A stretch of 35,787 nt of DNA from Treponema sp. (lineage in GTDB: Bacteria; Spirochaetota; Spirochaetia; Treponematales; Breznakiellaceae): NCBI GenBank assembly GCA_031278815.1, contig JAITJS010000027.1:1-35787 (forward strand). Reading direction: 5' to 3'. The notes under the pieces are model-generated. The model saw only the letters and a program-made list of their open reading frames with translations. It was not told the DNA's origin and did no database searches. A program made the translations under genes and the position numbers. Positions 1 to 7,488 of this stretch are shown here, in pieces. Numbering within the stretch: position 1 is the stretch's first letter; every line of letters starts with the position of its first letter.

Positions 1-384
1 ATCGGCCTTATTGCCGGCGCTTTGGTCGTGTTTTCCGTGGAGTTTATCGACAAGGTTCTCAAGATTGACGACCCGGTGGGCGCCTCTTCGGTACACCTTA
101 CCTGCGGCATCTTCGGAACCCTTGCGGTTGGTATATGGGCAAACGCCCCGGAAGATGGGCTCCTCGGCCTCCTTCATGGCGGTGGCTTCTCTCTGCTTGG
201 CGTGCAGCTTGTCGGCATCTTGGCGGTCGGCGCCTGGGCGGCGTTTACAAGCCTGGTCCTCTTCCTGGCAATCAAGGCTATGGTGGGCTTGCGCGTATCC
301 CACAAGGACGAATTGATGGGTCTTGATCTGAGCGAGCATAAGTCTGAAGCCTATACGGGCTTCCAGATCTTCAGCAACATGTAA
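1..384 (+). CDS. amtB: Ammonium transporter AmtB, C-terminal part
   Basis: The frame is open from base 1 to a TAA at 382-384, giving the last 127 residues of an Amt/Rh-family ammonium channel in the inner membrane. The segment around codons 29-48 contains a His at codon 32 followed by [10 protein letters not shown], which matches the second pore histidine region of AmtB. Hydrophobic segments follow, and the tail carries the conserved VGLRVS...GLDLSEH motif that forms the cytoplasmic contact surface for GlnK. The next gene starts 11 bases downstream and encodes that partner, so the two are almost certainly cotranscribed. The N-terminal two thirds lie outside the window. Confidence 0.95.
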   Translation: MGLIAGALVVFSVEFIDKVLKIDDPVGASSVHLTCGIFGTLAVGIWANAPEDGLLGLLHGGGFSLLGVQLVGILAVGAWAAFTSLVLFLAIKAMVGLRVSHKDELMGLDLSEHKSEAYTGFQIFSNM

Positions 385-395
385 GGAGGTATGCC

Positions 396-737
396 GTGAA
401 ACTTATTATTGCTTATATACAACCTCATATGTTGAATGAGGTTAAACAGGAACTGTACAAGGCTGAGGTCTACAAGATTTCAGTAACTAATGCTATGGGC
501 TGCGGTCAGCAGAAGGGCTATACTGAGCTGTACCGGGGGGTTGAGATAGAAGTGAACCTGCTCAAAAAGGTCCGCATTGAAATTGCGGTGAACGATAGCT
601 TCGTAAAACCCACGGTGGATGCCATCATCAAAGGATCCAGGAGTGGTGAGATTGGAGATGGGAAAATTTTTGTGCTTCCTATTGAAGAATGTATTCGCAT
701 ACGGACCGGCGAGAGCGGTTCCATAGCCATTGGCTAA
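396..737 (+). CDS. glnK: Nitrogen regulatory protein PII (GlnK)
   Basis: A 113-residue PII trimer subunit that senses 2-oxoglutarate and ATP/ADP and gates the AmtB channel. The start is GTG at 396, placed 5 bases after a strong AAGGAGGT that overlaps the amtB stop; the ATG at 391 is in another frame and meets a stop at once. The T-loop contains [10 protein letters not shown] with Tyr46 at the position uridylylated in enterobacterial PII. The C-terminal signature [13 protein letters not shown] is intact. The pairing with amtB makes GlnK the best name rather than GlnB. Whether Tyr46 is modified here cannot be told, because no GlnD is in the window. Confidence 0.94.
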   Translation: MKLIIAYIQPHMLNEVKQELYKAEVYKISVTNAMGCGQQKGYTELYRGVEIEVNLLKKVRIEIAVNDSFVKPTVDAIIKGSRSGEIGDGKIFVLPIEECIRIRTGESGSIAIG

Positions 738-751
738 GCGCCATAGGCTCA

Positions 752-787
752 TACATACAGGGAGGGCCGTTGCCCTCCCTGTATGTA
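752..787 (+). terminator. Perfect 16-bp hairpin after glnK
   Basis: Bases 752-767 and 772-787 are perfect inverted repeats around a 4-base loop (CGTT), GC-rich in the inner half. The hairpin lies 15 bases after the glnK stop and before the glnN promoter, which suits a terminator or an mRNA 3'-end stabiliser. There is no T-tract after the stem, so intrinsic termination on this strand is not certain. Confidence 0.6.
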
Positions 788-819
788 GATCCAACCAGGA
801 GCAATATACAGGGCAGATC

Positions 820-848
820 TCGACAGGGGGCGTATACTGTTTTATAGT
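820..848 (+). promoter_or_regulatory. Candidate sigma-70 promoter of glnN
   Basis: TCGACA (820-825) and TATAGT (843-848) are separated by exactly 17 bases, a good vegetative promoter match. It would start transcription near 855 and leave a leader of about 115 nt before the glnN start. No convincing sigma-54 element (TGGCAC-N5-TTGC) was seen here, although glnN genes are often nitrogen-regulated. Confidence 0.5.
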
Positions 849-969
849 GGATATCATACAGCGAAGCAAGAGAAGGGCTTTGGTGAGTGTTTCTTGGGAA
901 GGGGCATAGCGTGCGTAACGAGTATCAGGGATTATTCTTTTGTTTTTTTGTTTTATAAGGGAGGATACA

Positions 970-3090
970 GTGAGTATTGTGGATTTTACCAAGACCCCGG
1001 TAGCCGCGTTGTACGGCTCTAATTGTTTTTCTAATGCAGTCATGCGGGAACGGCTGCCTAAAAATATCTATAAGGAAATCCTGGCGGTTCAGGCAGGGGA
1101 AAAAGAACTGACCTTGGAGGTGGCGGAAGTAGTGGCCGCGGCCATGCGGGATTGGGCTTTGGCCAAGGGTGCAAGTCACTACACCCACTGGTTCCACCCC
1201 CTTACCGGGCTTACCGCGGAGAAGCACGATTCCTTTATTGCCCCGACCATGGATGGTAGGGTCCTCATGGAGTTTTCGGGCAAAGAGCTTATCAAGGGTG
1301 AACCGGATGCGTCGAGTTTTCCTTCTGGAGGCCTTCGGGCCACCTTTGAGGCTCGAGGCTATACGGCCTGGGATGTAACGAGTCCCGCGTTTCTCAAGCA
1401 GGATCAGACCGGGACTACCTTGTGCATACCCACCGCGTTTATCAGCTACTATGGACAGGCTTTGGATAAGAAGGTTCCCCTCCTTAAGTCTATTGACGCC
1501 TTGAGCAAACAGGCGATTCGGGTGCTGAGAGCCTTGGGAAACGAGAGCGCTAAGCGGGTGTACACCACGGTGGGGCCGGAACAGGAATACTTTCTGGTGG
1601 ATAAAGCCCTCTATGACCAGCGGCCGGATCTCATCCTCACGGGGAGGACCATGTTTGGTTCTATGCCTGCCAAGGGCCAGGAGATGGAGGATCACTATTT
1701 CGGGGCTATCAAGGAACGGGTGGCAGGATTCATGCGGGAACTCAACACCGAGCTATGGAAAGTGGGGATCGCAGCCAAGACCCAGCATAATGAGGTGGCC
1801 CCTAACCAGTTCGAGATTGCCCCGGTGTTTACCAATACCACTGCGGCAGTGGACGCAAACCAGTTGCTTATGGAAACCATCAAGAGTGTGGCCCGAAGGC
1901 ACGGCATGGAAGGCTTACTCCACGAGAAGCCCTTTGCCGGGGTAAACGGTTCTGGGAAGCATAACAACTGGTCCATAGCCACGGATGACGGGATCAACCT
2001 CTTTGAACCTGGGGCGAACCCTGAGTCCAATGCCCGCTTTCTCCTGTTTGCCGCAGCAGTGGTGGAGGCAGTGGACCGGTATGCTCTGTTAATCAGGGCT
2101 TCTGCGGCCACCGCTGCCAATGATCATAGGCTGGGGGCCAATGAGGCGCCCCCTGCTATCGTCTCTATCTTCTTCGGCGGCCCGTTAACCGAAATCTTGG
2201 ACAACATTGCAGAAGGAAAAAGCAGCACTAAAACCGAAGGAGGGCAATTGATAAAGCTTGGGGTTACGAGCCTCCCCAACCTACCCAAAGACGTATCTGA
2301 CCGCAACCGGACCAGTCCTTTTGCCTTTACCGGGAACAAGTTTGAGTTCCGCATGGTGGGCTCTTCCCAGTCCATAGCCACGCCAAATACCTATCTCAAT
2401 GTGGCCGTGGCCCAGGTATTGTCTGAGTTTGCGGATAAACTGGAAAAAGAGGCAAATAAAAACGAGGCGATACAGAGTATCATCAAAGAATCCTATGCCA
2501 AACACCGGCGGGTGGTATTCAATGGTAATGGGTATGCTGAGGAATGGGTCCGGGAAGCGGAACGCCGGGGTCTGCCGAATGTGCGGAACGCCGTAGATGC
2601 TCTTTCAGTGCTTACCCGAAGCGAAACCATAGCCCTCTTTGAGGCTCACCAGGTCTTCTCCAAGGACGAGTTGGAGAGCCGCTATCATATTTATCTGGAA
2701 AAATACGCCAAACAGATCAATATCGAGGCAGGGGTTACCATAGACATGGCTCGGCGTTACCTATTCCCCGCAGCTACCACCTATGCCGGGACCCTGGCCC
2801 AAGATGCTGCGGCCTTGGCCGCGGTAGGGGCCACCAATATACCCCAGGCGAAACGGGTCAAGCGTATTGCCGAGCTTGCGGCAGAACTCTACGATGAGAC
2901 TGCCAAGTTGGAAACGGCTTTGGCAGAAGCCCAGGAAGTGGAGGATCCCTTTAGCAAGGCTAAGGCGTATTTTGAGAAGGTACGACCTGCTATGGACGCG
3001 GTCCGGGCCCGAGGGGATGGATTGGAGAAACTGGTCGCTAAGCACGCCTGGCCCTTCCCTGGCTACGAAGAACTCCTGTTTAAGCTCTAA
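970..3090 (+). CDS. glnN: Glutamine synthetase type III (GlnN)
   Basis: ATP-dependent condensation of glutamate and ammonia to glutamine, cytoplasmic. At 706 residues it has the large size of type III enzymes (about 700, against about 450 for GlnA). The GTG at 970 is chosen because AAGGGAGGA ends 5 bases before it; the upstream TTG at 940 lies before that ribosome site. Family motifs are present: GPEQEYFLVD near residue 201, NEVAPNQFEIAP near 273, GSGKHNNWS near 327, DHRLGANEAPPAI near 385, and KFEFRMVGSS near 457. The amtB-glnK-glnN order forms an ammonium uptake and assimilation block. Type III enzymes lack the adenylylation control of GlnA, so regulation is probably transcriptional or through PII-like contact; that last point is inference. 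Confidence 0.95.
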   Translation: MSIVDFTKTPVAALYGSNCFSNAVMRERLPKNIYKEILAVQAGEKELTLEVAEVVAAAMRDWALAKGASHYTHWFHPLTGLTAEKHDSFIAPTMDGRVLMEFSGKELIKGEPDASSFPSGGLRATFEARGYTAWDVTSPAFLKQDQTGTTLCIPTAFISYYGQALDKKVPLLKSIDALSKQAIRVLRALGNESAKRVYTTVGPEQEYFLVDKALYDQRPDLILTGRTMFGSMPAKGQEMEDHYFGAIKERVAGFMRELNTELWKVGIAAKTQHNEVAPNQFEIAPVFTNTTAAVDANQLLMETIKSVARRHGMEGLLHEKPFAGVNGSGKHNNWSIATDDGINLFEPGANPESNARFLLFAAAVVEAVDRYALLIRASAATAANDHRLGANEAPPAIVSIFFGGPLTEILDNIAEGKSSTKTEGGQLIKLGVTSLPNLPKDVSDRNRTSPFAFTGNKFEFRMVGSSQSIATPNTYLNVAVAQVLSEFADKLEKEANKNEAIQSIIKESYAKHRRVVFNGNGYAEEWVREAERRGLPNVRNAVDALSVLTRSETIALFEAHQVFSKDELESRYHIYLEKYAKQINIEAGVTIDMARRYLFPAATTYAGTLAQDAAALAAVGATNIPQAKRVKRIAELAAELYDETAKLETALAEAQEVEDPFSKAKAYFEKVRPAMDAVRARGDGLEKLVAKHAWPFPGYEELLFKL

Positions 3091-3115
3091 AAAACATCGG
3101 CTCATTTCCGAGGGT

Positions 3116-3154
3116 ATAAAAAAGCCAGACCCCGCGGGAATGGGCCTTTTTTAT
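3116..3154 (+). terminator. Rho-independent-like terminator of glnN
   Basis: ATAAAAAAGCC (3116-3126) pairs, with a one-base bulge, with GGCCTTTTTTAT (3143-3154). The GC-rich CCCGCGGG sits in the loop region and a T6 run closes the 3' arm. It lies 26 bases after the glnN stop, in the right orientation. Confidence 0.65.
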
Positions 3155-3156
3155 AT

Positions 3157-3500
3157 CCCCTTACTGGTTACAATCAGTTCTCCTATCTATTGTGAAGTGT
3201 ACCTGAAGGCGGACCCTGAACGCTCGGCTACTGCGGCAAGGACCGTTAGGGTGTGTGGGACGCACGCAACTAGTACCATGCTTAGGCTACAAGTAGGGAT
3301 AAGCATGACTACGAGCCACACGAGTGGTTACATGCCTTGTAGCTCTCTAACCCTTGCCTACCGTGATGTACTCAGGCGTTTTAGGGTACGCAAGGTATTA
3401 GGGCTATGTTCTTTTTCAGCCGGTCAACGGTATCAATACTTGGGTAGTTCTCAGAGGTATGAGTGTACGGAATTGGAGATGCAACGTTACCTATCGAAGG
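3157..3500. other. Non-coding stretch of unknown nature
   Basis: About 340 bases between glnN and the convergent barrel gene hold no credible gene on either strand. There are short inverted repeats, for example CTACAAG near 3288 against CTTGTAG near 3349, and partial dyads around the CGAGCCAC and CGAGTGGT words near 3313. A 39-codon open frame on the minus strand (3187-3306) lacks a ribosome site. The stretch could be a decayed mobile element or a structured RNA; neither is shown. Confidence 0.4.
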
Positions 3501-3504
3501 CCTA

Positions 3505-3533
3505 GGTGCCGGGCCTAGAAAAGGCCCGGCACC
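3505..3533. terminator. Bidirectional-type hairpin between convergent genes
   Basis: GGTGCCGGGCC (3505-3515) and GGCCCGGCACC (3523-3533) are a perfect 11-bp inverted repeat with a 7-base loop. It lies 7 bases beyond the stop of the minus-strand barrel gene, so it most likely ends that transcript. There is no T-run on the minus-strand 3' side. Confidence 0.6.
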
Positions 3534-3540
3534 ACACGGT

Positions 3541-4161
3541 TTAGAACATGAACCCTAGGCCGACTTTGGCAAGAAGGCCGTGGCCTATCTCAGGACTTAA
3601 GTCTTGGGTATCTCCTACCGGAATAGCCGCACCATAGATGAAATGGCCCCGCAAAAACATGGTATCGTTCAGGAAAAAATCAAGACCCACACCACCCCTG
3701 ACCCACAGATCGTTCCACCAGTAGTCTTCAAAGTTGAATTCAAAATCCACTCCCGCCGTGGGGAAGAACACAAAAGTGTCTGAAATGGGTATCGGGTATT
3801 TCCCATAGGCGCCAAGCCCAAGCGCGCTGGTAGGCTGAGGCCCTGCTGCCTGATCTCCTGAGTAGGTTAACCCATTCACGGTTACCTCGGCCTCACCGGC
3901 TTTATACATGAAGGCTACATTAAGCTCGAGGTATTGGCTGATGCTGAAAAAGCCGAAGCCTCCGAAGGATGTACGGTTAAAGGTCCAGTCATAGGTGGTG
4001 GTGGTGGAGCCGTAGTAGGAGTCCTCGTAGTATGAGTATGTTACGGATCCTCCCTGGAAGGTTCCCCCTACAAGCAATCCGCCCCCTGCGGCCTTATCCA
4101 ACGCAAATACCCCGCTCCCCAGGAGCAGCAGGCAAACCAATGAAACAAGTGTTTTCTTCAC
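3541..4161 (-). CDS. Small outer-membrane beta-barrel-like exported protein
   Basis: About 206 residues when started at the GTG at 4161, which has AGAGGT about 5 bases upstream and is followed at once by a classical signal peptide (KK, then LVSLVCLLLLGSGVFA). The ATG at 4197 adds 12 residues before the signal and has no ribosome site. The mature part alternates hydrophobic and polar residues, is rich in Gly, Tyr and Phe, and ends in GLGFMF, a terminal Phe typical of barrels inserted by BamA. Aromatic-rich strands such as EDSYYGSTTTTYDW fit an 8-stranded barrel. The specific family is not recognised. It is followed by a hairpin and is separated from the upstream minus-strand operon by hairpins, so it is probably transcribed alone. 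Confidence 0.75.
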   Translation of the reverse strand: MKKTLVSLVCLLLLGSGVFALDKAAGGGLLVGGTFQGGSVTYSYYEDSYYGSTTTTYDWTFNRTSFGGFGFFSISQYLELNVAFMYKAGEAEVTVNGLTYSGDQAAGPQPTSALGLGAYGKYPIPISDTFVFFPTAGVDFEFNFEDYWWNDLWVRGGVGLDFFLNDTMFLRGHFIYGAAIPVGDTQDLSPEIGHGLLAKVGLGFMF

Positions 4162-4219
4162 AAAATACCTCTTTACTATAGAACATTGTTTATCCATGGA
4201 AAACTTCCATGCCTGAACC

Positions 4220-4330
4220 AGCCCCCCCCTATGGGGGCTTTGATTCCAAACTACCCCGGGCCTGAAGCAAGGGGCGCCTCGCTCTCAAACCGCCGCTGCC
4301 AGTCAGGGGCCTTAAACCCGCTGGCGGGTT
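4220..4330 (-). terminator. Two hairpins after the CsgG/LPP20 operon
   Basis: AACCCG (4315-4320) pairs with CGGGTT (4325-4330) and overlaps the stop codon of the gene ending at 4329. Farther downstream on the minus strand, AGCCCCC (4220-4226) pairs with GGGGGCT (4233-4239). Together they probably end the five-gene operon; neither has a clear T-tract. Confidence 0.45.
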
Positions 4331-5267
4331 AGAAGTGTTCTGAGGCCATAGACATGATTTCCGCAGTCATCACGTCTAGGGCTTTCACCCGTAGCCGCCT
4401 CGTGTTTCCACTCCCGCTGATGCTTCCGGTCAACACTATAGAGGCCCCCAGCATCTTTCCTATGGACACCGCCGAATTATCATCCACCTCCCCTGAAAAC
4501 TGAAAATCCTGTTCCGCCCTTATGGCATCAAGACTCTTCCTATCCACCACCTTAAACTTCCGGGCGTCCACCAAAAGATAAGCCAGCTCATCTATGACAA
4601 ACTCCGACATATCCCGGTCCCGGGTCGCGATGCTGATGATGGCCAAGGTCGCCTTGTCCGGTAAGGTTACGATGAGTTCCTCTGCCGCGCGGTTCACCGC
4701 CCCCTCTATGGAATCATCGTTGACCGCAGGTCGAGAGGTCCGTACCGGTTCAGGCGTCCGTATTGGCTCAGGAGTTCGTATTGGTTCAGAAGCCCGTCTT
4801 GCCGGCTCAGGCACGGGAAGGTTCCGGGCATCAGCAAGGGAACCGGATTGGCTGTTTCCCTCTTGGGGGCGTATGGCAAGGGTTTGCTGTACCTGTCCGC
4901 TTATGAGCCTGCCGTAGCGCATGAGCAGCCCTATAGTTACCCGGTTTGAGTCAGAATCCACCACCACCTGTTTTTTCTCCCCGATATTCCACATACCGTT
5001 TCGCACGGTAGTTTCCGCTAATTGCACAATATTTCTTCCGTCTCGAACAATTATCTTTTCAGTGGTTTTGGGAAATACATGGGCGACGATTCGATCATTA
5101 ACCCACACCGCAATATCCTTCTCTACATTCGTCAAGTTAATGACGATTTCCGATTCTCCCTGGCGGGCCACGGCATTGGGAGCATTGGGCGGCGCTAGTC
5201 TTGACTGCGGATACAATCCCGCAATCAGGATCAGCCCTAATCCAATAGCTCCTATGTTTTGCTTCAT
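4329..5267 (-). CDS. Exported protein with C-terminal CsgG-like domain
   Basis: A 312-residue secreted protein and last gene of a five-gene minus-strand operon. Residues 1-21 form a signal peptide with no lipobox cysteine. Residues about 35-150 are beta-rich and contain NLTNVEKDIAVWVNDRIV. A proline linker with three near-repeats of PEPIRT (about 161-180) follows. The last 120 residues carry the CsgG/FlgO/LpoB-like pattern: FVIDELAYLLVDARKFKVVDRKSLDAIRAEQ, then GKMLGASIVLTGSI. In the family this fold is periplasmic or attached to the outer membrane; a role in pore assembly, in activating wall enzymes or in the flagellar outer collar cannot be decided here. The ATG is preceded by AAAGGAG. The operon's second gene has the same C-terminal module. 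Confidence 0.78.
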   Translation of the reverse strand: MKQNIGAIGLGLILIAGLYPQSRLAPPNAPNAVARQGESEIVINLTNVEKDIAVWVNDRIVAHVFPKTTEKIIVRDGRNIVQLAETTVRNGMWNIGEKKQVVVDSDSNRVTIGLLMRYGRLISGQVQQTLAIRPQEGNSQSGSLADARNLPVPEPARRASEPIRTPEPIRTPEPVRTSRPAVNDDSIEGAVNRAAEELIVTLPDKATLAIISIATRDRDMSEFVIDELAYLLVDARKFKVVDRKSLDAIRAEQDFQFSGEVDDNSAVSIGKMLGASIVLTGSISGSGNTRRLRVKALDVMTAEIMSMASEHF

Positions 5268-5350
5268 ACTTCGTTACTCCTTTCGTGGCGCATATACGGC
5301 GATAGACCGAGCGCGTGCCAGGGCGTCCCATCTATCGCCTTCTGCCGAGG

Positions 5351-5890
5351 CTACAAACCGAGCAGTTGGTTCAGCTCGGCATCGGTCTTCTCAAACACCG
5401 TGTCCACATACTCGTTGATGTCCTTCTTGAAACTGTTCTTGTCCAAGTAAACCACCACGTAGGTGTTGCCCCGTCCGTTCATGTACGGCCCGAAGGTCTT
5501 TACCTTACGCAAGGTTTGAGTAACGATTTGCTTGCTAGCGTTCTGGAATCGGGCCACCCGGTCGGTTTCCCCTTGGGCCTCAGCCCGGCGTACCGCATTC
5601 TCGCCGATGGCCGCTACTTCGGTCTCCAGGCTTCCCGCCAGATTCTCCCTGGCCAGTATGGTTGCCTGCTGTAAGGCATCGGATTCGTTCTGGAACTCCG
5701 AAATCCCCATCCCGTAATACACGTCATCCGCATTCTGATGTTGCTGTATCCACTGGGACACCTCCGCAGGCGGCCCGCCTTGGGGCTGACTGGGCGGCGC
5801 CTGCGGCGCTGAGGCAGGAGCGCCCGCGCAGCTTACCAATAAAGCCACGGCTGCCCCTACTGAAGCGAAAGAAAAAATCCGCTTGTTCAT
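5351..5890 (-). CDS. LPP20-family outer-membrane lipoprotein
   Basis: 179 residues starting at the ATG at 5890, seven bases after AAGGAGGA; the TTG at 5896 would sit on top of that site. The signal peptide ends in a lipobox LVSC with Cys21 as the lipidation site. A Pro/Ala/Gln-rich spacer follows (about 25-45). The folded part has DDVYYGMGISEFQNESDALQQA, then ARENLAGSLETEVAAI and a late VVVYLDKNSFKKDI strand-helix, the usual layout of LPP20/FlgP-like proteins. It lies between an LPP20-like gene and a CsgG-like gene, and these families occur together in flagellar outer-ring (FlgO-FlgP-FlgT) and similar envelope loci. The role in this spirochaete is unproven. Confidence 0.8.
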   Translation of the reverse strand: MNKRIFSFASVGAAVALLVSCAGAPASAPQAPPSQPQGGPPAEVSQWIQQHQNADDVYYGMGISEFQNESDALQQATILARENLAGSLETEVAAIGENAVRRAEAQGETDRVARFQNASKQIVTQTLRKVKTFGPYMNGRGNTYVVVYLDKNSFKKDINEYVDTVFEKTDAELNQLLGL

Positions 5891-5933
5891 TTTCAATCCT
5901 CCTTAAGATTGATACGAATTAAAAAAACGTAAT

Positions 5934-6926
5934 TTAATCGCCTAAAAAGGCGTTAAATTCCTTGATAAAGTTCGCTTCCAGGTCCTTTTCCATTTCCCTG
6001 AACGCGATATTATAGGCCATGTCTTGGTTCCGGGATCCCCACCGGGGGTAATTCTTGGTGTAGGAAAAAAGGAGCTTTCCCGCGCGGTTACTGAGCTGCA
6101 AGCTGATCCCTGAATGGATGAAGAACCCCGCAAGGAGCTTCTCCTCATCACAGAAGATCTCCCCGGTAATGATGTAGTCTCCCTGGCTGCGCACCGTCAC
6201 ATAGCTGTTTTTTTCCAGCACATCCAAGAGTTTTCGCTGAATCCGGCCTTGCCGATCCGCAGCAATCGCCGCGCTAAACCGCAACTGGGAACGAAACGCC
6301 TTGCTATTGGCCATAACGTTCCGGGTATACTCCAGGGTTTCCCGGTACGCTGCTCCGGCATCGGATAGTTCCGCCAAGCCCAGGATATCCGCTTCAATGA
6401 CCTGGGCAAGGGAAGCCGCTTGCTTAAAAGCCTGGTATTGCTGCAGCGGTTCTCCGCTTTGTTGCAGCGCGGTCTCCATCATAGTCAGGTTCGCGGCGAT
6501 TCGGTTTTGATAGAGTTCCGCGGCTTCCTGCTTGTTGATGTAGGCCAGGACATACCAGTTCCGGTTCTGATCGTTGTACCAGGGAGGGGTAAAATGGGCT
6601 CCTCGGAATTCCGCTTCAGAGTGGATAACCGAAGCCGTACTCATCCGGGTTTCCCGGTCAACCCCTTTCCGGTCGCCAGAAAGGACTTCCTTGTACTGAG
6701 AAAGCATTTGCTGCTCTACCGCTACAGTGCTTTTAAAATAAAGGGACAGTCCATTCAAGGCCGCGTTTTCTGCCTGCTCCTGATTTACCCCCATACCTAG
6801 GCTACTTATGAACCGGGAGTCCGGGTATTCTTGTTCCCGGAAACGGACCCACCGAGGCTCAGGCCCCGCGGCCAAGAACCTGGTTCCTGCCACAAGGGCC
6901 AGGATCACTATCATATCCTTACGCAT
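5934..6926 (-). CDS. LPP20-like exported protein
   Basis: 330 residues with an N-terminal signal (MIVILALVAGTRFLAAG) and no lipobox. Residues about 20-130 show the LPP20-like arrangement: WV near the mature start, SRFISSLGMG, NAALNGLSLYFKSTV and a closing WYVLAYINKQEA strand. The long second half is helical (about 135-220) followed by beta-rich GDYIITGEIFCDEEKLLAGFFI, which may be a second domain like the ones in FlgT. The ATG at 6926 has AAGGAGG seven bases upstream. The gene starts 11 bases after the CsgG-like gene upstream. The family call rests on pattern, not on a search. Confidence 0.68.
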   Translation of the reverse strand: MRKDMIVILALVAGTRFLAAGPEPRWVRFREQEYPDSRFISSLGMGVNQEQAENAALNGLSLYFKSTVAVEQQMLSQYKEVLSGDRKGVDRETRMSTASVIHSEAEFRGAHFTPPWYNDQNRNWYVLAYINKQEAAELYQNRIAANLTMMETALQQSGEPLQQYQAFKQAASLAQVIEADILGLAELSDAGAAYRETLEYTRNVMANSKAFRSQLRFSAAIAADRQGRIQRKLLDVLEKNSYVTVRSQGDYIITGEIFCDEEKLLAGFFIHSGISLQLSNRAGKLLFSYTKNYPRWGSRNQDMAYNIAFREMEKDLEANFIKEFNAFLGD

Positions 6927-6937
6927 CTGGAGCCTCC

Positions 6938-7468
6938 TTAGGGGTTCAAAAGCTGGTTATACATGGTGAGGTACTTGCCCCCGGATAGTTCCGTACTGCC
7001 GCTACTCAGAACCGCTCCCGTGCGGGTATCCACGGTTTTCATGTGCACCTCAATCTTGCGGCCCACTCGTATCAAGGTACCCAAGACCACTGCCGAGGCG
7101 CCCAGCATACCCCCCAGCTCTATTGCAGAGGCATCGCTCACGTACCCGGAAGCGCTGAAGTCCAGCTCTACCACCAGCCGGTCTATCTGAGTCCGTTCCA
7201 CTAAGGTGATCTGGGGCCGTTTGGCAAGATAATGGCCGGTCTGCTCCGCGAAATAGCGGCCCAGGACGCTCTGGCTTCCGTCCACGTTAAGGAAGTCCAG
7301 GATCGCCACGGTCATCTTTTCTTCGTGCGTACCGGACGAGGAATAGCCCAAGCTCGGTAAGAGGCCCCTCTTTTCCATGTCCCTGCTGAGGCTCAGGTCT
7401 TCCTGGGAAAACCCGGAGCTTATGCCCAGCAGCACGATTGCTGCTGCGGCACAAAGTATCCGTTTCAT
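6938..7468 (-). CDS. CsgG/FlgO-like exported protein
   Basis: 176 residues: a signal peptide (1-21) and one compact CsgG-like domain. The pattern is MTVAILDF, then YFAEQTGHYLAKRPQITLVERTQIDRLVVELDFSASG, then GGMLGASAVVLGTLIRVGRKIEVHMKTVDTRTG. This is the classic order of the family: a helix, the LVER strand, a glycine-rich turn and the GA-VVLGT strand. The start ATG is preceded by AAGGAGG. It lies 20 bases after the fibronectin lipoprotein gene and 11 bases before the LPP20-like gene, so all five genes are probably on one mRNA. FlgO of Vibrio has the same size and fold; that correspondence is inference. Confidence 0.8.
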   Translation of the reverse strand: MKRILCAAAAIVLLGISSGFSQEDLSLSRDMEKRGLLPSLGYSSSGTHEEKMTVAILDFLNVDGSQSVLGRYFAEQTGHYLAKRPQITLVERTQIDRLVVELDFSASGYVSDASAIELGGMLGASAVVLGTLIRVGRKIEVHMKTVDTRTGAVLSSGSTELSGGKYLTMYNQLLNP

Positions 7469-7488
7469 TCATTCCTCCTTAAGAAGGA

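Noticed and set aside
925-1695. A 256-codon open frame on the minus strand
   Set aside because: Antisense to glnN, whose family motifs are unmistakable; composition is shadow-like.
3187-3306. A 39-codon minus-strand frame in the glnN downstream stretch
   Set aside because: No ribosome site, no recognisable family and no neighbours in the same operon; it may be a relic but cannot be called a gene.
2867-3505. A 212-codon plus-strand frame running from glnN into the next gap
   Set aside because: It begins within glnN in another frame and crosses the terminator; no ribosome site or family motif.
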